From positions 1 to 6,952 of the forward strand of contig JAGWRJ010000280.1 of the NCBI GenBank assembly GCA_028869725.1: DNA of 6,952 nucleotides, given 5' to 3'. Of this stretch, positions 1-5,366 are shown piece after piece. The notes under the pieces are model-generated. The model ran no database searches, was not told where the DNA came from, and saw only the letters and a list, made by a program, of their open reading frames with translations. Source of the DNA: Alphaproteobacteria bacterium (GTDB lineage: Bacteria > Pseudomonadota > Alphaproteobacteria > Micropepsales > Micropepsaceae). Made by a program: the position numbers and the translations under genes. Each line of letters starts with the position of its first letter. The first letter of the stretch is position 1.

Positions 1-1
1 C

Positions 2-700
2 TATGGGTTTGACGCTGTATCGACAGCAGCAGAAGAGACCAAGGATCCTGGGCGGAATCTTACCATTGGTATCGTCGGCTCGATGGTGTTGTGCACGACG
101 ATCTACGTGCTGGTGGCAGCCGCAGCGCTGGGCGCGTCCTACTATGCCGACTTCTCCAAGTCGGCAGCACCGCTCGTGTATATACTAATCCTGCTAAAGC
201 ACCCTGCATTTGCGGAGCTGGTCGCGGCGGCAGCGATCGTAGCCTTACCGACAGTCATTCTGGTACTGATGTATGGTCAGAGCCGTATATTCTTCGTTAT
301 GGCACGTGATGGCCTTTTGCCAAGTTCCTTGGCCAAGGTTAGCCGCAAGCGCGGCACTCCGGTGCTCATGACAGTTCTTACGGGCATAGTCGTTGCCGTC
401 ATGGCGGCAACACTACGCCTTGATGAAATCGCACTGCTGGCCAATGCCGGAACCCTCTGTGCCTTTGTCGCAGTATCGGTCTGCGTACTTATCCTACGGG
501 TGCGCGAGCCAAACCGCGACCGCGCTTTTCGCACGCCAATGGTGTGGATTATCGCACCCATTTGTATCGTTGGATGTCTCTACCTCTTCTTTAACGGTTT
601 GCCCGCCTTCACGAAATGGTGGTTCCTGTTTTGGAACGCGCTCGGGCTTGTGGTCTATCTGCTGTATGGCCGCCGGCGCAGCAAGCTGGCATCTGCCTGA
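2..700 (+). CDS. APC-superfamily amino-acid permease (CAT-like), 3' part only
   Basis: This is the C-terminal part of an inner-membrane amino-acid transporter; its 5' end lies outside the window. The frame is open from base 2 and gives about 232 residues before a TGA at 698-700. It opens with YGFDAVSTAAEETKDPGRN, a loop typical of cationic-amino-acid-transporter-type APC permeases. Hydrophobic stretches follow, among them residues around 28-50 and 69-92, then a basic loop with GQSRIFFVMARDGLLP, a core motif of the family, and several further membrane segments. The end is a short basic tail (GRRRSKLASA). The ATG at 83 is internal, since the conserved motif precedes it. The family normally moves amino acids by proton symport or exchange; the substrate cannot be read from this part. 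The gene is convergent with msrQ, with only 27 bp between the stop codons. Family assignment is firm; substrate is unknown. Confidence 0.92.
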   Translation, partial: YGFDAVSTAAEETKDPGRNLTIGIVGSMVLCTTIYVLVAAAALGASYYADFSKSAAPLVYILILLKHPAFAELVAAAAIVALPTVILVLMYGQSRIFFVMARDGLLPSSLAKVSRKRGTPVLMTVLTGIVVAVMAATLRLDEIALLANAGTLCAFVAVSVCVLILRVREPNRDRAFRTPMVWIIAPICIVGCLYLFFNGLPAFTKWWFLFWNALGLVVYLLYGRRRSKLASA

Positions 701-707
701 CATCAAG

Positions 708-735
708 CGGTCTGGACACTCAACAGTTCAGACCG
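708..735. terminator. Hairpin at the convergent permease/msrQ junction
   Basis: CGGTCTGGAC (708-717) pairs with GTTCAGACCG (726-735) around an 8-base loop. The stem is ten pairs, one of them a G-T wobble. The right arm contains the msrQ stop codon (728-730). Its place between two convergent genes suggests a bidirectional transcription stop or 3' stabilising structure. No clear T-run follows on either strand, so a canonical intrinsic terminator is not proven. Confidence 0.55.
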
Positions 736-1600
736 TGGCGGTCGCCCGCGCAGGGGCGGCCGCCGACCAACTGCGAATAAGCGCCAATCCGACGATCGCG
801 ACACCCACGAGCAGCACGATCCATCCCGGACGAATACCCGCGACAAACGTGAAGTTCGCATCAAATACCTTTATGGCATCGATCGGCGTAAACACCATAT
901 AGCCAACTGCCTCTCCGATCATGGTCAAGGCGGCAGAGGCCAGAGCAAGCAACATCAAGGTTAGAGGGCGCGACGCAGTTCGCGGGCGCGTAAGCCAAAG
1001 AATAAGTCTATAGCCCATCAACCAAATGAGTAGCCCGGCAAAGATCGTGGGTTCCGTAACCACAAGCTTCGATTGAATGAAATAGTGAACAATAGCGAGC
1101 ACTGCCACGAGATAAACGGTGCGGTGGAGGCGCGCCCAGGCCCGCGTTCCCATTTTCCGGACGGCCGCGTCAACCGACGTCGCTGTCAAAATGCCGAGCA
1201 GCAATAGCCCCGCAAAGCCAATGGCCAGATAATATCGCGCAATAATTTCACTCACGACCTTGCCGAGATGAAAATTTTCCATAGCTGCGTAGGCGCACAG
1301 ATGGCTGAAGGCGTAGGCAAATGCCGCCACACCAATCATTCGGCGAACTAAGATCAAGCGCGGCAAGCGGAAGATCTGCATTGCCGGCGTGATCGCGAGC
1401 GACAGTAGCAGTAGCCTGAGTGCCCACAGGCCCAGTTCGTGATTTACCCCTTTGGCGGGTTCCGCCATGTAATCACCCGCCATGAGCATGTAGAATGTCG
1501 CAATGGCAGGCGCAAATAGCCCTGCGAACACAACAGTCTTCAGCAGAGAAAAGCGGCCGGACCGGTCGGTCCATGGGGGATGACCAAGACCCTTTGGCAT
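728..1600 (-). CDS. msrQ: MsrQ, haem-binding membrane subunit of periplasmic methionine-sulfoxide reductase
   Basis: MsrQ is an integral inner-membrane b-type haem protein that carries electrons from the cytosolic side to MsrP, which reduces methionine sulfoxide in periplasmic proteins. The protein shows the ferric-reductase-like transmembrane core: hydrophobic segments near residues 20-40, 56-76, 88-108, 122-142 and 160-176. H100, H159 and H172 match the family's haem-ligand histidines; the 13-residue spacing of the last two agrees with E. coli MsrQ. I start at the ATG at 1600 because AAGGA (1608-1612) sits 7 bases upstream; an in-frame ATG at 1615 has only a poor site. The product is 290 residues, longer than the roughly 210 of E. 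coli MsrQ, owing to a C-terminal part with about two extra hydrophobic segments (near 212-238 and 258-276). It is co-directional with the lrp-like gene 75 bp upstream, but its partner msrP lies about 3.8 kb away. Confidence 0.9.
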   Translation of the reverse strand: MPKGLGHPPWTDRSGRFSLLKTVVFAGLFAPAIATFYMLMAGDYMAEPAKGVNHELGLWALRLLLLSLAITPAMQIFRLPRLILVRRMIGVAAFAYAFSHLCAYAAMENFHLGKVVSEIIARYYLAIGFAGLLLLGILTATSVDAAVRKMGTRAWARLHRTVYLVAVLAIVHYFIQSKLVVTEPTIFAGLLIWLMGYRLILWLTRPRTASRPLTLMLLALASAALTMIGEAVGYMVFTPIDAIKVFDANFTFVAGIRPGWIVLLVGVAIVGLALIRSWSAAAPARATATV

Positions 1601-1615
1601 ATGAGCGTCCTTCAT

Positions 1616-1639
1616 GGTTCCGCTTTATACGGCGGAACC
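1616..1639. promoter_or_regulatory. Perfect 8-bp inverted repeat upstream of msrQ
   Basis: GGTTCCGC (1616-1623) and GCGGAACC (1632-1639) are perfect inverted copies around an 8-base spacer. They lie just upstream of the msrQ Shine-Dalgarno and abut the alternative ATG at 1615. The spacer reads TATAAA on the minus strand (1624-1629), which could be a -10 element, although no good -35 is seen at normal spacing. Another GGTTC half-site lies at 1656-1660. It may be an operator, or an RNA hairpin between the lrp-like gene and msrQ. The repeat itself is seen directly; its role is inferred. Confidence 0.5.
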
Positions 1640-1675
1640 CGGCCGCGCGTACCATGGTTCACAAGATTGTAAGCC

Positions 1676-2152
1676 TCACTTCACTTCCAGCGGCACACCT
1701 GGTTCATGTTTGCTCGCATGGATAACGAGGGAGGACTTGACGCTCGCAACATTTTTGAAAGCGGTAAGCCGATCAGTGATAAATGCCTGAAAAGATGAAA
1801 GGTCTTTTGCAACGCATTTCAGGAGAAAATCGACTTCCCCTGAAAGCATGTAGCATTCGCGAACTTCCGGCCAGTCACGCGCATGCTCTTCAAATTTTCG
1901 TAGATCAGCGTCATTCTGACTGTTCAGCCCGACAAAGACAAAGGCAGACACTTCAAAACCGAGCAGCTTGGGCTCAAGTTCGGCATGGTAGCCTTTGACA
2001 TATCCTGCCTTTTCGAGGGCACGCATGCGCCGCAGGCAGGGTGGCGCGGTAATCTTCGCGCGACGGGATAGTTCGACATTGGTGATTCTGCCGTTCGCCT
2101 GCAGTTCCGCGAGAATGCGCAGGTCGATTGAATCCAGCTTATGATGCTCCAT
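1676..2152 (-). CDS. Lrp/AsnC-family transcriptional regulator
   Basis: This 158-residue protein has the normal length and two-domain layout of feast/famine regulators. An N-terminal winged helix-turn-helix (about residues 6-60, with LDSIDLRILAELQANGRI and ELSRRAKI) is followed by an alpha-beta ligand-binding RAM domain (about 66-145) carrying SGEVDFLLKCVAKD, the usual G-x-x-D motif. Such proteins form dimers and octamers, bind DNA and respond to amino acids. I chose ATG 2152 because the conserved N-terminus begins there and GGAGCAGG (2161-2168) precedes it; the frame stays open to 2254, but that extension lacks family character. It is transcribed away from trxB. It probably controls its own promoter and perhaps trxB or msrQ downstream. 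Its effector cannot be read from the sequence. Confidence 0.93.
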   Translation of the reverse strand: MEHHKLDSIDLRILAELQANGRITNVELSRRAKITAPPCLRRMRALEKAGYVKGYHAELEPKLLGFEVSAFVFVGLNSQNDADLRKFEEHARDWPEVRECYMLSGEVDFLLKCVAKDLSSFQAFITDRLTAFKNVASVKSSLVIHASKHEPGVPLEVK

Positions 2153-2213
2153 TGAGAACACCTGCTCCGAGAAAAGACTGACGCGGTTGTACGCCTGCCC
2201 CGATCGCAGCGCA

Positions 2214-2219
2214 ATTATA
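2214..2219 (-). promoter_or_regulatory. Candidate -10 box for the Lrp-family gene
   Basis: A perfect TATAAT reads on the minus strand about 60 bases before the Lrp-family start codon. No convincing TTGACA-like hexamer is found 16-18 bases upstream, so the promoter is either factor-dependent or only apparent. Confidence 0.4.
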
Positions 2220-2266
2220 TTTCTACACCTGTCCCCGCGCCCGTGCAGCACCAAAATCCGACCCCG

Positions 2267-2338
2267 TGGACGAATCGCGCGGTTTCAGGACAAATGCGTC
2301 CTCAGGGCTCCCGCCCAGAAGCCTTGAAGAGGACAAAT
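2267..2338 (+). repeat. Short direct repeats AGGACAAAT in the lrp-like/trxB divergent region
   Basis: AGGACAAAT occurs exactly at 2287-2295 and 2330-2338. A two-mismatch copy, TGGACGAAT, is at 2267-2275. Start-to-start spacings are 20 and 43 bases, close to two and four helical turns. The first exact copy also belongs to a small dyad (AGGAC, six bases, GTCCT; 2287-2302). The last copy lies between the candidate -35 and -10 of trxB. This placing suggests operator half-sites for a dimeric or multimeric regulator such as the adjacent Lrp-family or LysR protein; chance is not excluded. Confidence 0.4.
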
Positions 2339-2350
2339 TCCCTATATAAT
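2323..2350 (+). promoter_or_regulatory. Candidate sigma70-type promoter of trxB
   Basis: TTGAAG (2324-2329) and a perfect TATAAT (2345-2350) are separated by 15 bases; reading the -35 as CTTGAA (2323-2328) gives 16. The leader to the trxB start would be about 90 bases. A second, weaker pair lies downstream: TTGACC (2370-2375) and GATATC (2393-2398), spaced 17. The perfect -10 is the main support. Confidence 0.55.
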
Positions 2351-2445
2351 CAGGTAGTTAAGCTGGAGCTTGACCTTTTGGCAGAGGCTCCCGATATCAA
2401 CTTGGAGTGCCACTCAGCCCCAGCAACCGCCCGCTTAGGAGTCCC

Positions 2446-3381
2446 ATGCACGCCAGGACAATCATTCTCGGCAGCGGCCCGGCTGGCGCCACTGCAGCCA
2501 TCTATGCAGCCCGCGCGATGCTTGAGCCGGTCCTAATCGCCGGTCTGCAGCCAGGCGGCCAGCTCACCATTACCACCGAGGTGGAAAACTATCCTGGATT
2601 TGCGGATGCGATTCAGGGCCCCTGGCTGATGGAACAGATGCAGGCACAAGCCGAGCATCTGGGGACAAAGTTCGTTGCCGATACTATTTCCAGCGTCGAC
2701 CTCGCCCGCCGACCGTTCACCCTCTTGGGCGATGGTGGTGAGCACTACAAGGCGGACAGCCTGATTATTGCAACTGGCGCGACCGCGAAGTGGTTGGAAA
2801 TTCCATCAGAACAGATGTTCAAGGGTTTTGGCGTCTCTGCATGCGCGACATGTGATGGGTTCTTTTATCGTGGAAAAGAAGTGGCAGTGGTCGGTGGGGG
2901 CAACACAGCTGCCGAAGAGGCCCTTTTCCTGACTAACTTCGCCAGCAAGGTAACCCTTATTCATCGTCGTGGCACGCTTCGCGCGGACCGCACTAACCAG
3001 CAGCGTCTTGCGTCCAATCCTAAAATCACGATCCGCTATAATACCGTCGTGGATGACATAATCGGCACAGAGGAGCCTCTGTCCGTCACTGGAATAAAGC
3101 TGCGTGATGTGAATACCGGAGCCAGCAGCGAGCTGGCCGTTCATGGGCTTTTCATTGCCATCGGCCACTCGCCTCAGACGTCGTTATTTCAAGGCCAACT
3201 CGATATGGATGATGACGGATACATAAAGACGCATCCGGACTCTACCCGCACATCGGTACCGGGCGTTTTTGCAGCGGGCGACGTGAAGGATAAGGTCTTT
3301 CGGCAGGCAGTAACTGCAGCAGGCATGGGATGTATGGCCGCGCTCGAGGCTGAACGGTTTCTCGCGGGCGCAGATCACTAA
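2446..3381 (+). CDS. trxB: Thioredoxin-disulfide reductase
   Basis: TrxB is the cytosolic FAD enzyme that uses NADPH to reduce thioredoxin, supplying electrons for disulfide and methionine-sulfoxide reduction. All family marks are visible in 311 residues (E. coli has about 320). The N-terminal FAD site is GSGPAGATAAIYAARA (9-24), followed by GGQLTITTEVENYPGF (37-52). The redox-active CATC is at C133 and C136. The NADP site is VVGGGNTAAEEA (148-159), with HRRGTLRAD (173-181). The C-terminal FAD motif is GVFAAGDV (273-280). I start at ATG 2446, preceded by AGGAG (2437-2441), just ahead of the first beta strand; a GTG at 2407 would add 13 residues of no family character. It is divergent from the Lrp-family gene and is followed 42 bp later by a LysR gene, probably in one transcript. 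Confidence 0.97.
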   Translation: MHARTIILGSGPAGATAAIYAARAMLEPVLIAGLQPGGQLTITTEVENYPGFADAIQGPWLMEQMQAQAEHLGTKFVADTISSVDLARRPFTLLGDGGEHYKADSLIIATGATAKWLEIPSEQMFKGFGVSACATCDGFFYRGKEVAVVGGGNTAAEEALFLTNFASKVTLIHRRGTLRADRTNQQRLASNPKITIRYNTVVDDIIGTEEPLSVTGIKLRDVNTGASSELAVHGLFIAIGHSPQTSLFQGQLDMDDDGYIKTHPDSTRTSVPGVFAAGDVKDKVFRQAVTAAGMGCMAALEAERFLAGADH

Positions 3382-3423
3382 AGGTGTAGCGGCGTCAGCC
3401 CATTGGGGCTTGGAGAGGGCGTG

Positions 3424-4317
3424 ATGGATTGGGACAAGCTGCGCATCTTCCACGCGGTCGCGTCTGCAGGAAGCTTTACCCATGCGGGACAAATGCTGAC
3501 TTTAAGCCAATCGGCAGTCAGTCGACAGATTAGTGCTCTTGAGGAAGATCTTTCCACACCCCTTTTCCAGCGTCACGCTCGCGGACTGACGCTCACAGAC
3601 GAGGGTGAACTTCTCTATGGAGCCGTGTCCGATGTTCTGTCACGACTTGCGACGGCTGAAGAAGCACTCAAAAACGTACAGGCGGCGCCACGGGGAGCGA
3701 TCAAGATAACATCAAGCCACGGCATTGGCGCATATTGGCTTGTACCGAGGCTTAAGCAGTTTCTCCGAGAATATCCCGAATTGCAGATCCATTTGCTGTT
3801 CGAAGATCGCGAACTCGATCTGGCTCAACGCGAGGCGGACATCGCCCTTAGAATGCGTGCTCCAGTCCAGGCAGATTTGATCCAACGTAAGCTGTTCACG
3901 ATTCACTATCACCTGTATGCGACCGCTGAATACCTCTCGGAATTCGGTGAGCCCACCACTCTCGATGATCTGGGGCGTTACACCATCATTGCATATGGCG
4001 AAACGGCGCCTGCCGAATTGCGCGATGTAAATTGGCTTCTTGGCACGGCGCGTCGCCTTAATCCGGATTTAAACGCCCGTATCGTTCGTATCAACAATCT
4101 TACTGGCATTCTGCACGCGACCGAAAGCGGCGTTGGGATTGCAACTTTGCCGGATTATCTGGTTGCAACCAGACCGCATCTTAAGCGTGTACTGCCAGAT
4201 ATCGACGGCCCTAGTTTCGACCTTCACCTGGTGTATCCGGACGCACTTCGGCAATCCAAAAGAATTGCCGCGTTTCGCGACTTTCTTGTACGAGCTGCCA
4301 AAGAATGGCGGTTCTAG
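3424..4317 (+). CDS. LysR-type transcriptional regulator downstream of trxB
   Basis: This 297-residue protein has the standard LysR length and order. A winged helix-turn-helix occupies about residues 3-62 (LRIFHAVASAGSFTHAGQML, SQSAVSRQISALE, LFQRHARGLTLTDEGELL). A linker helix follows, then a periplasmic-binding-protein-like effector domain from about 90 to 295 (ADIALRM, GVGIATLPDYL). I start at ATG 3424, with GGAGAGGG at 3412-3419; a GTG at 3421 and a TTG at 3403 are in-frame alternatives. It follows trxB by 42 bp with no hairpin between, so co-transcription is likely. The protein contains no cysteine at all, so despite its trxB neighbour it cannot sense oxidants by an OxyR-like disulfide switch. 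Its effector and targets are unknown. Confidence 0.95.
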   Translation: MDWDKLRIFHAVASAGSFTHAGQMLTLSQSAVSRQISALEEDLSTPLFQRHARGLTLTDEGELLYGAVSDVLSRLATAEEALKNVQAAPRGAIKITSSHGIGAYWLVPRLKQFLREYPELQIHLLFEDRELDLAQREADIALRMRAPVQADLIQRKLFTIHYHLYATAEYLSEFGEPTTLDDLGRYTIIAYGETAPAELRDVNWLLGTARRLNPDLNARIVRINNLTGILHATESGVGIATLPDYLVATRPHLKRVLPDIDGPSFDLHLVYPDALRQSKRIAAFRDFLVRAAKEWRF

Positions 4318-4507
4318 CCAGCGCCCTGTCGAAATCGCGGCCTGCTTATCATTTCCTCCGCAAAGCCAGGGATTTCCGGCCAGGTACGTGACTAAAACGT
4401 CTACGATTTGATGAAATTCTGCGCCACCGGCTTTTACGGGCCCTTAATTGCGAGGCCGGCATCATCGCGGCCTAGCTAGTTGAGGCCATTGCCGGAAAGA
4501 GGACCCA
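4318..4507 (+). other. Gap between the LysR and methyltransferase genes
   Basis: These 190 bases hold no supported gene. I find no clear T-run terminator after the LysR gene and no good promoter pair for the next gene. The second half is rich in GGCC words, and a weak stem GGCCG/CGGCC can be drawn around 4454-4472. The gene downstream may therefore be read from the trxB-LysR transcript or from a promoter I cannot recognise. Confidence 0.35.
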
Positions 4508-5170
4508 ATGTCAGGCAGCAGTGTCAAGATCGAACAAAGCCTCGTACCATCGATTTCGTACACGATGCTTGCGCTTGATTTGCTCGAACGCCTGATCGTG
4601 GTTAGCCTGTTCGTGCAATTTGCTTGGCATGCTGCCAGCAACTTTGCCGCAACATCCCAGATTGTCAGCCTGATGATGATTGTGAGCGAGGCGCTTCCGG
4701 TTGGCTTCATTCTGCTTCGCCGCCCTTCACAGCTACTGTCCACACGTCCTCTTGACTGGGCCGTAGGCGTCGCCGGAACCATGATGCCGTTGCTGGTAAT
4801 CCCAAGCTCGACTTCAAGCTCACTCGTTCCCGTGGTGGCATGCTTGCTCATCATGATTATGGGCATATATCTGGAAATCTCCGCCAAACTCAGTCTTGGT
4901 CGCAGTTTCGGAATCATTGCCGCCAATCGTGGTGTGCGCACTCGAGGTCCATACCGTTTTATACGTCATCCGATGTACGCCGGTTATCTGCTGACCCACA
5001 TTGGAATTCTCTTGGCGATGCCAACCTGGCGTACCGCTGCACTCTACTCGATGACTCTGACATTGCAGCTGTGGCGCATGGAACGTGAGGAATTCGTGCT
5101 TAAACGCGACGCGGATTATTGTGCCTTTGCGCAGCGCGTGCCCTATCGCCTCATCCCGACACTGTTCTAG
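4508..5170 (+). CDS. Isoprenylcysteine carboxyl methyltransferase-like membrane protein
   Basis: This 220-residue integral membrane protein belongs to the ICMT/PEMT-type family, which uses S-adenosylmethionine to methylate membrane substrates. The diagnostic part is at the C-terminus: RTRGPYRFIRHPMYAGYLL (144-162), a long hydrophobic stretch, then LWRMEREE (188-195), which fits the conserved basic/acidic motif of the active site. Upstream are hydrophobic stretches near 20-45, 52-72, 83-100 and 104-124. The ATG is preceded by AGAGGA (4498-4503). Eukaryotic members methylate prenylated C-terminal cysteines; bacteria generally lack such proteins, so the substrate here is unknown, and lipid or small-molecule methylation is possible. 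It lies downstream of the LysR gene and convergent with msrP. The family is clear; the specific activity is not. Confidence 0.85.
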   Translation: MSGSSVKIEQSLVPSISYTMLALDLLERLIVVSLFVQFAWHAASNFAATSQIVSLMMIVSEALPVGFILLRRPSQLLSTRPLDWAVGVAGTMMPLLVIPSSTSSSLVPVVACLLIMIMGIYLEISAKLSLGRSFGIIAANRGVRTRGPYRFIRHPMYAGYLLTHIGILLAMPTWRTAALYSMTLTLQLWRMEREEFVLKRDADYCAFAQRVPYRLIPTLF

Positions 5171-5250
5171 TGAACATGCGACCGGATCGAACGCAGACCA
5201 ACCGACAGGCTGTGCGATCGCCGCGTAGGCGTGATGCCACTGTCTGACGA

Positions 5251-5267
5251 GAGGCGCCTTGCGCCTC
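5251..5267 (+). terminator. Hairpin after the methyltransferase gene
   Basis: GAGGCGC (5251-5257) and GCGCCTC (5261-5267) form a perfect 7-pair GC-rich stem with a 3-base loop, 80 bases past the methyltransferase stop. CTCTTAG follows on the plus strand, only a weak T-tract. It lies between convergent genes, where a terminator is expected. The rest of the 189-base gap (5171-5359) shows no gene; a palindrome GCGCGG-A-CCGCGC is at 5308-5320. Confidence 0.5.
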
Positions 5268-5348
5268 CTCTTAGACGCAAAGCATATAGTCAGGGTACCA
5301 TGAGTAGGCGCGGACCGCGCATACGACCCGGGCCCAACTCGAAGAATC

Positions 5349-5366
5349 CCGCTACCAGCTTAGCGG
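5349..5366 (-). terminator. Hairpin overlapping the msrP stop codon
   Basis: CCGCTA (5349-5354) and TAGCGG (5361-5366) are perfect 6-base inverted repeats with a 6-base loop. The structure spans the msrP stop codon (5360-5362). On the minus strand it is followed by GATTCTTC, not a true T-run, so this is only a possible weak terminator for msrP. Confidence 0.3.

Noticed and set aside
1653..1660. Second copy of CATGGTTC (also at 1613-1620) as a possible duplicated start site for msrQ.
   Set aside because: The copy at 1653 is out of frame with msrQ and lacks a ribosome site; only its GGTTC part was kept as a possible half-site.
2153..2254. N-terminal extension of the Lrp-family protein to an upstream start at 2254.
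   Set aside because: The candidate promoter box lies inside this stretch, and the family N-terminus with a ribosome site begins at 2152.
4411..4479. Small open frame of 22 codons (ATG at 4411 to TAG at 4479) in the gap before the methyltransferase gene.
   Set aside because: There is no Shine-Dalgarno sequence before the ATG, and the composition is not convincing as a peptide.
4373..4498. Inverted copies TTTCCGGC (4373-4380) and GCCGGAAA (4491-4498), the second next to the methyltransferase ribosome site.
   Set aside because: The arms are 110 bases apart and only 8 bases long, so this is likely chance in GC-rich DNA with repeated GGCC words.
4462..4941. A 159-codon minus-strand open frame opposite the methyltransferase gene.
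   Set aside because: It is antisense to a gene with clear family motifs and shows no recognisable protein character.
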